A DNA stretch of 64,000 nucleotides from Aquabacter spiritensis (GCF_004346185.1 NZ_SMAI01000001.1:434001-498000), one strand, 5' to 3'. Numbered from the stretch's first letter, positions 1-9,062 are shown. Made by a program: numbers and translations. The notes: generated by a model from the letters alone, not told the origin.

Positions 1-2096
1 GCGGGAAGGCCACTCAAAACCGCGAGGAGCACCATCGCCGCCTCCGCCGCCCCGGTCCCGACAAGGAGCAGGATCACCTTGCGGATATTGGCATAAGCCG
101 CGCGTCCCTCCTCGATGCCGGCGACCACCGACGCGAAATTGTCATCGGTCAGGACGAGATCGGCGACCTCGCGGGCGACGTCGGTGCCGCCGCGTCCCAT
201 GGCGATGCCGAGATCGGCGCGCCGCAGAGCGGGCGCGTCGTTGACCCCGTCACCGGTCATGGCGACGACATGTCCGGCATCCTGGAGCGCCTGGACGATC
301 TCCACTTTTTGGCCGGGTTCAACGCGGGCAAAAACCCGGGCGCGCGCCAGCCGCTCGATCCCCGGCGGACCATAGGCCGTGCCTGCCTCGAGGTCGCGTC
401 CGGTAACGATCTGGTCGGGCCGATCCGCGATGCCCAAATCACGCGCGATGGCGAGGGCGGTCGCCGCATGGTCGCCGGTGATCATCTTGACCGCGACGCC
501 CGCCGCCGTACAGGCCGCGACCGCCGCCTTGGCCTCAGGACGCAGCGGATCGATGAAACCGACCAGGCCGAGGAGCGTGAGCCGGTCGACGGCGGCCGGC
601 AGCGCCGCAGCGTCCGGCACGTCGTGCGCATCGAAACGGCGCCCGGCAACGGCGAGGACGCGATAGCCGTCGGCAGCCATCCGCTCTGCTACGGCGAGCG
701 CCTGGGCCGATTCTGCACCTGTGCAGAGAGGCACCACGACCTCGGCGGCCCCTTTCACCGAGAGACGCGCCCCACCCCCCGCAGTGTTCAACGCGGCGGC
801 GAACTTGCGTGCGGCGTCGAACGGCAGATCACGGAGTCGTGGATGCGCCGCGGCTAGGGCCGCAGGATCCAGGGAGAGATCGTGGGCGAGCCGCAGGAAG
901 GCGATATCGACAGCATCGCCACTCGCCTGGTCGGGGTGCGCAGGATCGAAGGTGGCGTCGTTGCACAGCGCGCCGGCCTCGCCGAGCGCCCGCGCCATTT
1001 CGTCGGACGGCGCAGACGCCAGCAGCACATCCCCCTCCCCGGGGAGCCACAGCCGGCGTGCCGCCACCTTGTTCAGGGTGAGCGTCCCGGTCTTATCGGT
1101 GGCTATCACCGTGCAGGCACCCAGCCCTTCCACAGCCGCGAGCTGCCGCACGATGACATGGCGCCGCGCCATACGGCGCGTCGCGACAGCGAGAGCGATC
1201 GTGACCGCAACGGGAAGCCCCTCGGGGATGATGGACACGGCGAGGGCGATGGCGAAGAAGACGGTTTCGCGCAGCGGTGCACCACCGGCCAATTGGATCG
1301 CCACGACGAGCGCAACCAGAGAGAGCGCGACGAGCGCGAGCAGTCGCGAGAACCGGTCGAGCCGGCGCAGCAAAGGCGGCCCGGCGGACGGCGCCTGGAG
1401 CGCCCGCGCGATCTGGCCGATGGCGGTCGACCCGCCGGTCGCGACCACGACCGCCTCGCAGCGTCCGCGCTGAATCATGGTCCCGGCATGGAGCATGTTG
1501 GTGCGATCGGCGAGGCGCGCCCCCTCCGGCAGCGCGCGCAGCTCGAGCTTGTCCACCGGAAGCGATTCACCCGTGAGCATGGCCTCGTCGGCCTGGAGCT
1601 GGCTCGCCGCGATCAGTCGCAGATCGGCGGGCACACGGTCGCCCGCCTCCAGAACCAGCATGTCCCCCACCACCAGCGCGCGGCTTTCAATCGGGGCAAT
1701 GGTGCCGTCGCGCCGAACCCGGGTTCCGGTGCGGATGCGGGCGCGCAGCGCCTGGGTATTGGCCTGCGCGCGATATTCCTGAGTGGCCCCGATCGCCGTG
1801 TTGATGAGCACGACGATGAGGATGAAGACCGCGTCCTCCAAATCACCCATTGCGGCCGCGACCGCGGCGGCGGCGAGCAGCAGCGCAATCAGAGGGCTCC
1901 AGATTTGCGCCAGGAGGATCGCGCCGATGGTCCGCACGGGCGGCTCGGGGAGGAGGTTTGGGCCGAAAGCCGCGAGGCGCCGGTCTGCCTCGCCGGCCGA
2001 GAGCCCGGTGGCGCTGGTCGACAGGGTTTCCAGAACCTGCCGCTCGGACAGGGCATGCCAGAGCGGCGGGGCCGCGCCCGTGCGGTCGACAGGCAT
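1..2096 (-). CDS. P-type cation-transporting ATPase (type II-like), C-terminus beyond window
   Basis: Predicted inner-membrane pump moving a cation at the expense of ATP. Reading leftward from the ATG at 2096 gives about 698 codons before the window ends. An N-terminal cation-ATPase domain (about residues 10-60) precedes two membrane segments near 55-105. Then come the actuator motif TGES (residues 175-178), the membrane motif IPEGLP, the phosphorylation motif DKTGTLT with the acceptor Asp at residue 334, the KGA nucleotide-binding signature, and TGDGVND in the P domain. IPEGLP places it with the Ca2+/Na+/H+ type II group rather than heavy-metal P1B pumps; no N-terminal CxxC metal domain is present. 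It is the last visible gene of an operon behind the stress protein and the dehydrogenase. The transported ion cannot be told. The last membrane helices are outside the window. Confidence 0.93.
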   Translation of the reverse strand, partial: MPVDRTGAAPPLWHALSERQVLETLSTSATGLSAGEADRRLAAFGPNLLPEPPVRTIGAILLAQIWSPLIALLLAAAAVAAAMGDLEDAVFILIVVLINTAIGATQEYRAQANTQALRARIRTGTRVRRDGTIAPIESRALVVGDMLVLEAGDRVPADLRLIAASQLQADEAMLTGESLPVDKLELRALPEGARLADRTNMLHAGTMIQRGRCEAVVVATGGSTAIGQIARALQAPSAGPPLLRRLDRFSRLLALVALSLVALVVAIQLAGGAPLRETVFFAIALAVSIIPEGLPVAVTIALAVATRRMARRHVIVRQLAAVEGLGACTVIATDKTGTLTLNKVAARRLWLPGEGDVLLASAPSDEMARALGEAGALCNDATFDPAHPDQASGDAVDIAFLRLAHDLSLDPAALAAAHPRLRDLPFDAARKFAAALNTAGGGARLSVKGAAEVVVPLCTGAESAQALAVAERMAADGYRVLAVAGRRFDAHDVPDAAALPAAVDRLTLLGLVGFIDPLRPEAKAAVAACTAAGVAVKMITGDHAATALAIARDLGIADRPDQIVTGRDLEAGTAYGPPGIERLARARVFARVEPGQKVEIVQALQDAGHVVAMTGDGVNDAPALRRADLGIAMGRGGTDVAREVADLVLTDDNFASVVAGIEEGRAAYANIRKVILLLVGTGAAEAAMVLLAVLSGLP

Positions 2097-2183
2097 GTAG
2101 CTCAAGGTCCGGCTCCTCCGTGATCCGAGGCCCCCTCACCTTCCGTTAGGACACGATATGAAGTCTTGATGTCGCTCAAGGCG

Positions 2184-3005
2184 TCAGTGCGACAGCAGAA
2201 CGGGAACCGTCATCGCGGAGAGAATGTCGCGCGTCGCGCCACCCAGCAACGCCTCGCGCAAAGGAGAATGCCCGTAGGCGCCCATCACGAGGAGATCGGT
2301 CTCGGTATCGGCGGCGTGCGAAAGGATCACCTCCCCGAACGGATCCGTGCGCACCAGCGTGCGGAAGGTAGCTGACACGCCGTGGGCACCGAGATGCTCC
2401 ACGAGGCGCGCCTCGATGCGGGCGCCCTCCGGCAGAAATCCGGTCGCCACCTGGACGATTTCGACGCGCGCGGCTCGGTGCAGGAAAGGCATGGCATCCG
2501 CCAGCGCACGCGCCGCCGAAACCCCGCCGTCCCAGGCGACGATGATCGCCCGGAACCGGCTCGCAGGCTTGCCTGCATACGGCACGAGAAGGCAGGGCCG
2601 GCCGGACTCGACGAGGAGCGTTTCGAGATGCATGTCGGCCGGCCGCACGCCGTCCGGGTCAGGCTGCTCGACGACGATCAGATCGCAGGCCCGGATCACC
2701 TCCGTCACCCCCTCATCGCCGACCGGATCCTCTCGGCAGATCACGACGGAAGATGCCTGAAGACCTGCGGCGCGTGCACGTCTCTCAATGCCTTCGGCGA
2801 GATCCTGGGCTTTCGTCAAAGCGTCCCGACGATCCGCCGTTGCAAGGTCGAGCCGATCCGGTGGCTGGACGAAGAAGCCGAGCGGCGCGCCGACGACGAT
2901 GCACAGCGCCGTCACCCGAGCGCCGTATTGTTCGGCGAGCGCAAAAGCCATCGGTTCCGCCGCCCTGCCGACGCCGTCGACCACCACCACGATGTGCTTG
3001 ATCAT
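2184..3005 (-). CDS. Tandem-domain universal stress protein (UspA family)
   Basis: Cytoplasmic stress protein of about 273 residues made of two Usp domains in tandem. Domain 1 starts with MIKHIVVVVDG. Domain 2 ends with an ATP-binding loop of the form G-x2-G-x9-G (GAYGHSPLREALLGGAT), so at least the second half should bind ATP. I chose the ATG at 3005 because a GAGG ribosome-binding site lies 5 bases upstream and the protein then begins exactly at the first Usp beta strand; a longer frame upstream has no family similarity. It lies between the dehydrogenase (45-base gap) and the P-type ATPase, apparently cotranscribed. In other alphaproteobacteria such Usp genes are often induced by low oxygen under FNR/FixK control, which fits the promoter at 4212-4253. 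Confidence 0.9.
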   Translation of the reverse strand: MIKHIVVVVDGVGRAAEPMAFALAEQYGARVTALCIVVGAPLGFFVQPPDRLDLATADRRDALTKAQDLAEGIERRARAAGLQASSVVICREDPVGDEGVTEVIRACDLIVVEQPDPDGVRPADMHLETLLVESGRPCLLVPYAGKPASRFRAIIVAWDGGVSAARALADAMPFLHRAARVEIVQVATGFLPEGARIEARLVEHLGAHGVSATFRTLVRTDPFGEVILSHAADTETDLLVMGAYGHSPLREALLGGATRDILSAMTVPVLLSH

Positions 3006-3049
3006 CGATGCCTCTTTCGGAGCCGGCGTGCTGCGCGGGCCCCCATGCC

Positions 3050-4186
3050 TCAATTGCGGATCGCGACCTTCAGGACGCCGTCGCGCTGGTGCGCGAAGAG
3101 GTCATAGGCGGCCTCGATGTCATCCAAGGTGAACCGATGGGTCACGAGTGGGCGCAGGTCGACACGCTCCGCAGCGACCACCTCCATCAGGCGCCGCATC
3201 CGCTCCTTGCCGCCGGGGCAGAGTGTCGTGACGATCTTATGGTCACCGAGTCCGGCTGCAAATGCGCCGAGCGGAATGCGCAAATCGCCGGAATAGACCC
3301 CGAGCGAAGACAGCGTGCCACCCGGCCGCAGCACGCGCAACGCCCCTTCGAACGTCTCCTGCCGGCCAAGCGCCTCAATGGCGACGTCGACGCCACGGCC
3401 CCCTGTCAATTCCAGGATCTGCTCGGCGGGATCGCCCTCGGTGAAATCCACCACCTCGTCGGCACCGAGGCGCCGCGCCATCTCTTGACGCGCCGGAATG
3501 CTTTCGACCGCGATGATCCGCGTCGCCCCCATCAGCTTCGCGCCGGCGGTGGCGCACAGCCCGATCGGCCCCTGGGCGAATACGGCGACCGTGTCGCCGA
3601 TCCGGACTTCGCCCCGCTCCGCGCCGGAGAAGCCGGTCGACATGATGTCCGGGCACATCAGAACCTGCTCGTCGCTCAGCCCGTCCGGAACGGGCGCGAG
3701 ATTGGTCATGGCGTCCGGTACACGGAGATATTCCGCCTGCGCCCCGTCGATCGTATTGCCGAAGCGCCAGCCGCCCATCGGCTTGAAGCCGTGGCGCGTC
3801 CCTGCACCGTCCTGGGAGGAACAGCCGCACAGGCAGGCGGCGCTGTGGCCCGACGGTGTGATCGCGCCGGCGATCACCCTCTGGCCTTCGCGGAAGCCGC
3901 TCACCGCGGAGCCGAGCTTTTCGATGATGCCGACCGGTTCGTGGCCGATCGTCAGTCCGCGTGCGACGGGGTATTCGCCCTTCAGAATGTGGACGTCGGT
4001 GCCGCAAATCGTCGTCGTGGTGATGCGGATCAAGGCATCGAGCGGTCCGATATCCGGGACAGGCTTGTCCTCAAGAACGATGCGGCCCACCTCGGCAAAA
4101 ACTGCCGCCTTCATCTTCGCCACCTGGCAACGCCGCGGGACGGCGGTGCCGGGCAATCTGGAAGCGCGTTCGGGAGCAAGGCTCAT
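3050..4186 (-). CDS. Zinc-dependent alcohol dehydrogenase, secondary-alcohol-dehydrogenase type (MDR superfamily)
   Basis: Predicted cytoplasmic NAD(P)-dependent oxidoreductase of 378 residues acting on an alcohol/ketone pair. The catalytic zinc site resembles the tetrameric bacterial secondary alcohol dehydrogenases: Cys61 (ICGTD), His82 (IGHE) and Asp180 (CPDIMSTG). The usual four-cysteine structural-zinc lobe is replaced by a short CLCGC segment. The Rossmann motif GPIGLCATAG is followed by IIAVE; the acidic residue after the second strand favours NAD over NADP (inference). The start at 4186 has AGGAGG 5 bases upstream; a shorter start at MKAAVFAE would drop a 24-residue leader that has no obvious role. 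First gene of the operon with the Usp and the cation ATPase, directly downstream of a FixK/FNR-type promoter, suggesting a role under oxygen limitation. Confidence 0.9.
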   Translation of the reverse strand: MSLAPERASRLPGTAVPRRCQVAKMKAAVFAEVGRIVLEDKPVPDIGPLDALIRITTTTICGTDVHILKGEYPVARGLTIGHEPVGIIEKLGSAVSGFREGQRVIAGAITPSGHSAACLCGCSSQDGAGTRHGFKPMGGWRFGNTIDGAQAEYLRVPDAMTNLAPVPDGLSDEQVLMCPDIMSTGFSGAERGEVRIGDTVAVFAQGPIGLCATAGAKLMGATRIIAVESIPARQEMARRLGADEVVDFTEGDPAEQILELTGGRGVDVAIEALGRQETFEGALRVLRPGGTLSSLGVYSGDLRIPLGAFAAGLGDHKIVTTLCPGGKERMRRLMEVVAAERVDLRPLVTHRFTLDDIEAAYDLFAHQRDGVLKVAIRN

Positions 4187-4211
4187 GGCGACCTCCTCAA
4201 AGGTTGCCCCC

Positions 4212-4253
4212 CTTATGCCGCCCCACCCTGCCACCCGCTTTGACGTGGCGCAA
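4212..4253 (-). promoter_or_regulatory. FixK/FNR-type class II promoter for the dehydrogenase-Usp-ATPase operon
   Basis: On the minus strand 4253-4240 reads TTGACGTGGCGCAA, which fits the FixK2 consensus TTG(A/C)-N6-(T/G)CAA. A CATAAG -10-like hexamer occupies 4217-4212. If the box centre (4246.5) is set at -41.5, the hexamer falls exactly at -12 to -7 and transcription would start near 4205, giving a leader of about 19 bases that carries the AGGAGG site. This is the geometry of FNR/FixK-activated class II promoters. Seen by eye; no score computed. Confidence 0.6.
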
Positions 4254-4265
4254 GCGCGCCGCGCG

Positions 4266-5066
4266 TCAGCGATCCCAGTGCGACGGCGGCCCGGCCACGC
4301 CGAGCCCGGTGCGCGTCGCCTCGAAATCGAGCACCGTCTCGGGCGCCACATTGGCGACGTTCACATCAGGCCCGAAGCTGCGCACCAGCAGCTTCTTCAG
4401 GGCTTCGATATCGCAGGTCCGCACGTCGGGAATCCACGGGCCGGGCAGTTCGAACATCAGGTGCTCGGGCGCGATGCCGGCATTGAGAGCTGCGAGCATC
4501 TCCCGGTCCGCGACGCCGTCGACGACCAGTTCGGCCGCCTCCACCAGGACCAACTCAGCGCCCTCCGCAAGGCATAGCTCGGCCTGGGCGATCAGTTCCG
4601 GCGCCGTGGTGCGGCGGTCCTTCGCCCCCACTTCGGCGAAGACACCCAGGCCCGCCGCCCGCGCGGCGCGGATCTGGCGCGCCCGCTCGGCGTCGTCGAG
4701 CGGCACCACATTGTCGGAGATTTCGATGGTCGCGAACCCCAGCCGAAGCGCCTCGTCATAGAAGCGCGGCAAGGCCTCGGCCCCCAGCGTAGCGAAGACA
4801 TATTCGTGAAACTGGCCGCCGATAAAAGGCCGGATCTGCGCGGCCGTGTAGGCCGCGAGCTTGGCGCCGAGCTGCGCCGCACCGTAGAGGCGCGCCGTGC
4901 CGGTCTTGATCTTGGCGAAATCGACGTAAGCGCCGGCCGTATCGATGATGTCGAGGGCCGCGCCGAGGCCGAGCCCCTGGTCGATCATCATGGTGCAGCC
5001 GGTGCGGCGCGGCTTGGTGCAGCTTCTGCCGGGCGCCAACGGGACGAAATCGAACGGGGCGTTCAA
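4266..5066 (-). CDS. Phosphosulfolactate synthase-like protein (ComA family)
   Basis: ComA-family TIM-barrel protein of 266 residues. Characterised members join sulfite to phosphoenolpyruvate to give phosphosulfolactate, the first step of one coenzyme M route; the family also includes bacterial and plant proteins of other or unknown role. Recognisable blocks are KPRRTGCTMMIDQGLGL near the N-terminus, the DFAKIKTGTARL strand, EISDNVVPL, and EVGAKD with the conserved lysine. The start is TTG at 5066: GGAGG lies 7 bases upstream, the N-terminus matches the family, and it overlaps the stop of the DUF3604 gene as TTGA, implying translational coupling. Last gene of the transport/hydrolase operon. 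No other coenzyme M gene is nearby, so the substrate may differ from sulfite plus PEP. Confidence 0.85.
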   Translation of the reverse strand: MNAPFDFVPLAPGRSCTKPRRTGCTMMIDQGLGLGAALDIIDTAGAYVDFAKIKTGTARLYGAAQLGAKLAAYTAAQIRPFIGGQFHEYVFATLGAEALPRFYDEALRLGFATIEISDNVVPLDDAERARQIRAARAAGLGVFAEVGAKDRRTTAPELIAQAELCLAEGAELVLVEAAELVVDGVADREMLAALNAGIAPEHLMFELPGPWIPDVRTCDIEALKKLLVRSFGPDVNVANVAPETVLDFEATRTGLGVAGPPSHWDR

Positions 5067-7375
5067 GGGCTGCCCTCCGGCAGGAGATAGATCGGGCTCG
5101 ACCAGGCGCGATGCCCGTCTTCCAGGGTGACCGCAACCAGGATCCGCCGCTCCTCTTCGCCGACGGCAATGTCGCGAACCAGAGTCAGAGGCGCGCAAGG
5201 CGTGGTGTCGGGCAGGCGATAGGCCGAGAGGCGTCGCTCCAGCTTGCCGCATGGCACCTCGAGCGGCGCCGCGCCGAGATCGGCGATGGCGCAGGCGAGC
5301 GTTCCGTTCGGCGTTTCGACGCGAAGCATACCCGCCTCCGGATCTCCGAGCGTCAGCTCGACTCCGGCGAAATTGCCCGTCGTCACCGAGAGCCAGCGCA
5401 CGCTGTTGTCCTCAACGCGCAAGGGCTTGTCGGGGTTGAAGAAGTTGATAGGCCGCGCGGCGAGGATGCGGTTGCCCTCGACGACGAGCCCACCGTCCCA
5501 AATGCTCTGGCGGAATCGGCCGCGATATTCCGCGCCCGCCCAGGTGACGACGATCCGCCGCCCGCGCGGCGCCTCAGCCCCCGGCCGGACGGTTTCCAGA
5601 ACGGCGGCACCGTCGCGAATCTCCAGCGCCACGATCGGGCTCGCGGCGCTCACCGCCACCGAGAGGCGGGCCGTTCCGCTGGGCGCGCGGACGATATCGC
5701 CCATGATCGCGGCCTCCGCCGGATGCCCCTCGGCGCCGCCCAGAGCCGGGTCGTCGCGGAACAGGAGGCTGCCCGCCGGCAGATCGGCCCGCACGTCGAG
5801 ATCGAGCCGGCAGCCCGTGGTGCCGTAATGGTGGCGTGCCCGCATCGCCTCGAACAAGGCGGCCCGGTCGAACCGCGCCGCGAGAAAACAGGTGAGGCCG
5901 CCGAGCGCGCCGAACATCGAGGCGCCGGGCGGTTCCGCGCCGGGGCGGCCCTTATGGCCGTCGCTGCTCGCCACCACACCGACGCGGTAGCCGAGCGCGA
6001 AGGCATCCGCCAGAAGCCACTCGAAGGTGCCCCAGCTCGAATGCACCTCCACCGCCCGCTCCAACGCGACGTCGTGGGCATACTGGATGTCGGCATAGCG
6101 CCCGCCGCAATGGGCCCAGCAGATCACGTCGTCGCCGGAGGTGCGCAGCGCCGAAAACAGCGCCCGTGCGTCGACACAATCGGTGGCCTCGTCGGAGCGG
6201 TCGGGGACGAGCGCGTGGGAGGAGCGCCGGATGGTTCCGCTCTCATCGCCGAAGAACACGTTGCGGTCGCCGCCGAGGCCGGTATTCCCCGACCATTCGT
6301 AGCCCGGCACCGTGATGAAGCGGCCGGGCGCATTGAAGGCGCCCATCAGGTCGTTCAGCTCCTGCCAGAATTCGGCGGTGATCTGGAAGTCGTTGCCCTG
6401 ATGTCCGACCGCGTCGAGAAATGCGATGTCGCGGGCGAAACGCAGATAATCGTGCGCCGACGAGGAGCCGATCGTCTCGCCGCTCTGCGCGTGCAGGTCG
6501 CCCCACAGGCGCAACAGGCCGTCGTCCGGCGCGATCACGAGCGGATTGGAGACGGTGAGCACCTCCCCCTCCGTGCTCGAGACCTCCACGGCGACCACCC
6601 CCTGCGCTCCGGCCGTCAGTCCGTCGAGGCGCAGCGCGGCAGCGCCGGGCGGAAAGGTCGCCTCGGACGGGAGACCGGACAGTGATCCGCGCAGGCGCAG
6701 GGTGCGCCCGCCGACGTCGGCGGGATTGCCCCAGCGGTCCTCCGCCCTCAGTCCGAGCGCCACCGAAGCGCCGGGCGCGCAGCGGGTCGGCAGGACGGCG
6801 ACGAAGGCGGCGGCCGGCCCGGCGACGATGGCGATGGTCGGCTGGTCCGGCACCCGCACGTAATGGCCGCAGGCGATCGGATCGACCAACACCTGGAATT
6901 CGTGGAACGGGTCGGCGAAGGTCTGGAGCCGGTAACCCGGCGATCCGCCCTTGGGGTCACCGAACCGGACGGTGATCGTCTCGCCCTCGCGCAGATAGCC
7001 CTTCACCACCCGGATCACCAAGGTCCGGTCAAAGGGACGGGTATTGAGCTTGTAGTCGAAGCGGACATCGAGCACGGCGCCGTTGCTGGCCGCCACGGTC
7101 ACATAATTGGCGGCCGAGGGATCGTCGAATTGCGGCTGGCCCTGGTCGGTGGCGAAGCGGAAGCACACCCGCAGGGTGCCGGTGTCGTCGATGCCGTAGC
7201 GCCCGGCGGTGTAGGTCAGCGATATGGTCTGGAGCGACCCCGCGGGGAAAGGCCCGCGCGGGGTGATCTCGACCCGCCCGGCCAGCGCGGGCGCGATGGA
7301 CGGGGGTTGCGGCACCCAGTTCGGCCGCGCTCGCACCGGCCCCTGGGCAACGAAGCTCTGGCTGCCGGCGTTCAT
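5063..7375 (-). CDS. DUF3604 protein, PHP-like metal-dependent hydrolase with N-terminal beta domains
   Basis: Protein of about 770 residues of the DUF3604 family, whose core resembles PHP metal-dependent phosphoesterases. Roughly 270 N-terminal residues look like beta-sandwich domains. The hydrolase core follows, with successive putative metal-ligand blocks WGDLHAQSG, GHQGND, GYEWSG, WAHCGG, EVHSSWG and SSDGHKG. A beta-rich C-terminal region completes it. No signal peptide is seen, so it is probably cytoplasmic. The ATG at 7375 overlaps the permease stop (ATGA); its own stop overlaps the TTG start of the ComA-like gene. Reaction and substrate are unknown. Its place between an anion-type ABC transporter and ComA suggests that it processes the imported compound (inference). 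Confidence 0.85.
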   Translation of the reverse strand: MNAGSQSFVAQGPVRARPNWVPQPPSIAPALAGRVEITPRGPFPAGSLQTISLTYTAGRYGIDDTGTLRVCFRFATDQGQPQFDDPSAANYVTVAASNGAVLDVRFDYKLNTRPFDRTLVIRVVKGYLREGETITVRFGDPKGGSPGYRLQTFADPFHEFQVLVDPIACGHYVRVPDQPTIAIVAGPAAAFVAVLPTRCAPGASVALGLRAEDRWGNPADVGGRTLRLRGSLSGLPSEATFPPGAAALRLDGLTAGAQGVVAVEVSSTEGEVLTVSNPLVIAPDDGLLRLWGDLHAQSGETIGSSSAHDYLRFARDIAFLDAVGHQGNDFQITAEFWQELNDLMGAFNAPGRFITVPGYEWSGNTGLGGDRNVFFGDESGTIRRSSHALVPDRSDEATDCVDARALFSALRTSGDDVICWAHCGGRYADIQYAHDVALERAVEVHSSWGTFEWLLADAFALGYRVGVVASSDGHKGRPGAEPPGASMFGALGGLTCFLAARFDRAALFEAMRARHHYGTTGCRLDLDVRADLPAGSLLFRDDPALGGAEGHPAEAAIMGDIVRAPSGTARLSVAVSAASPIVALEIRDGAAVLETVRPGAEAPRGRRIVVTWAGAEYRGRFRQSIWDGGLVVEGNRILAARPINFFNPDKPLRVEDNSVRWLSVTTGNFAGVELTLGDPEAGMLRVETPNGTLACAIADLGAAPLEVPCGKLERRLSAYRLPDTTPCAPLTLVRDIAVGEEERRILVAVTLEDGHRAWSSPIYLLPEGSP

Positions 7376-8253
7376 CGCTGCATTCCCCATTTGCGGACGG
7401 TGTGGATTTCAAGGGTGCGGAACACCAAGCTCTCGATAGCGAGGCCGATGAGGATCACCGTGAGCAGGCCGGCGAACACGTAAGGCGTTTCCAGCGCGAC
7501 ACGGTTTTCGAAGATGAACCAGCCGAGCCCCCCGGAGCGCGAACTGGCGCCGAACACCAGTTCGGCCGCGATCAGGGTGCGCCAGGCGAAGGCCCAACCG
7601 ATCTTCAGGCCGGAAACGATCGCCGGCAGCGCGGCGGGAACCAGGATGCCGAAGATGTAGCGCACGCCGCGCAGGCCGAAGGTCTGGCCGGCCATGCGCA
7701 TGGTCTCGCTCACCGATTGGAAGCCGCTATGGGTGTTGAGCGCCACCGCCCAGAGAACCGAGTGCACGATGACGAACACGATGCTCGGCAGACCGAGGCC
7801 AAACCACAGGAGCGCGAGCGGCAAGAGCGCGATGGCGGGCAGCGGGTTGAACATGGCAGTGAGGGTCGAGAGCAGGTCGTTGCCGATCTGCGTCGTCGCC
7901 GAGAGCGAGACCAGGATGCCCGCCGCAGCGACGCCGATCGCATAGCCGGTCACCAGCACCTGGAGAGAGAGCAGCGTGCGTTCCAGCAGCGTGCCGTTGG
8001 TCAGCGCATCCCAAAGCGCGACCAAGGTGGTGCTCAGCTTCGGCATCATCAGCTCGTTGTCGAGCCAGGTCGCATAGATCTGCCAGGCGGCGGCGAGAAC
8101 GAGCAGGATGACGATGCGCCGGAACAGCGCGTTCTGGGTCAGCCGCTCGCGCCAGGAGAGATCGCGGACGATCTCGCCGATACTGTCGACGGCGAGAGGG
8201 GTGCGCTCGTATTCCGGACGCGGCGGCGGATCGGCGGCGAGGGTGTGGCTCAT
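7372..8253 (-). CDS. ABC transporter permease, NitT/TauT (SsuC/TauC-like) family
   Basis: Inner-membrane permease of 293 residues for the importer encoded by this operon. About six hydrophobic segments follow a 45-residue cytoplasmic N-terminus, beginning with IVILLVLAAAWQIYATWL. The membrane-coupling loop includes the stretch ending LKIGWAFAWRTLIAAEL, typical of TauC/SsuC/NrtB permeases. The ATG at 8253 overlaps the ATPase stop (ATGA), while the open frame extends far upstream inside the ATPase gene without family similarity. The gene ends inside the start of the DUF3604 gene. Family membership is clear. Substrates in the family include sulfonates, taurine, nitrate, nitriles and pyrimidine precursors, so none can be assigned. 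Confidence 0.92.
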   Translation of the reverse strand: MSHTLAADPPPRPEYERTPLAVDSIGEIVRDLSWRERLTQNALFRRIVILLVLAAAWQIYATWLDNELMMPKLSTTLVALWDALTNGTLLERTLLSLQVLVTGYAIGVAAAGILVSLSATTQIGNDLLSTLTAMFNPLPAIALLPLALLWFGLGLPSIVFVIVHSVLWAVALNTHSGFQSVSETMRMAGQTFGLRGVRYIFGILVPAALPAIVSGLKIGWAFAWRTLIAAELVFGASSRSGGLGWFIFENRVALETPYVFAGLLTVILIGLAIESLVFRTLEIHTVRKWGMQR

Positions 8254-9062
8254 GCGTGCGCCTCCGCAAGCGAGGTCGGGGACCGGTTGAAAAGCATGGT
8301 CTCGATGCGGCTTTGAAGCTCCGCGAAGCGCGGCGTGCCGGCACTGTCGAAGCCGAGGCCGCTGGCGTCGAGCTCGGCACGCACCTGCCCGGGATGCGGC
8401 GAGAGGACGAGGATGCGGGTGCCGATGATCAGCGCCTCCTCGATCGAATGGGTGACGAACAGCACCGTGAAGCGCGTATCCTCCCAGAGCCGCAGCAACT
8501 CGGCCTGCATGGTCCGCCGGGTCAAAGCATCGAGCGCGGCGAACGGCTCGTCCATCAGCAGCACGTCCGGCTCCATCGCCATGGCCCGGGCGATCGCGAC
8601 GCGCTGCTTCATGCCGCCGGACAGCATGTGGGGGTGCACATCGGCGAACCGCGAGAGACCGATCTTGTCGAGATAGGCGCGCACGCGCCCGTCGATCTCG
8701 GAGCGGGGGAAACGTCCGGTGACGCGCATGGGATAGGCGACGTTCTCGTACACCGACTTCCAGGGCAGGAGTTGATCGAACTCCTGAAACACCATCATGC
8801 GGTCCGGCCCCGGCCGCTTGATATCGCGGCCATTGAGGCGGATCCGCCCCTCCACCGGCTCGAGAAATCCGGCCGCTGATTTCAGCAGCGAGGACTTGCC
8901 GCATCCGGAGGGACCAAGCAGCACGAAGCGGTCACCGGAATAGACCTTGAAAGAGACCCGCCAGGTCGCCGTCACCAGCCGCTCGCGGGTCTTGTACTGG
9001 AGCGAGACATCCTCGGCGCTGAGGACGGGCAGAGCCGGATCGCGGGGGGGCGCAGTCGCCAT
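8250..9062 (-). CDS. ABC transporter ATP-binding protein, NitT/TauT family
   Basis: ATPase subunit of 270 residues powering the importer. Visible motifs are Walker A GPSGCGKSS, Q-loop FQEFDQLLPW, the signature LSGGMKQR, Walker B VLLMDEPFAALD and the H-loop in VTHSIEEA. The set is complete, so the protein should be active. The ATG at 9062 has GAGAGG about 6 bases upstream. It lies 10 bases after the phosphoesterase gene and overlaps the permease by 4 bases. Most similar in layout to SsuB/TauB/NrtD proteins. Confidence 0.93.
   Translation of the reverse strand: MATAPPRDPALPVLSAEDVSLQYKTRERLVTATWRVSFKVYSGDRFVLLGPSGCGKSSLLKSAAGFLEPVEGRIRLNGRDIKRPGPDRMMVFQEFDQLLPWKSVYENVAYPMRVTGRFPRSEIDGRVRAYLDKIGLSRFADVHPHMLSGGMKQRVAIARAMAMEPDVLLMDEPFAALDALTRRTMQAELLRLWEDTRFTVLFVTHSIEEALIIGTRILVLSPHPGQVRAELDASGLGFDSAGTPRFAELQSRIETMLFNRSPTSLAEAHA

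Noticed and set aside
882-2123. Long open frame on the plus strand opposite the P-type ATPase gene
   Set aside because: No similarity to a protein family and rich in Arg/Gly/His; antisense frames of this length are common in GC-rich coding DNA. The minus strand carries all P-type ATPase motifs.
4266-5066. Assigning a coenzyme M biosynthesis locus
   Set aside because: Only a ComA homologue is present; no phosphatase of the ComB type, no sulfolactate dehydrogenase and none of the bacterial coenzyme M genes are seen.
7372-8904. Extending the permease N-terminus upstream into the ATPase gene
   Set aside because: The extra residues are an out-of-frame copy of the ATPase sequence; the ATGA overlap at 8253 gives the proper start.
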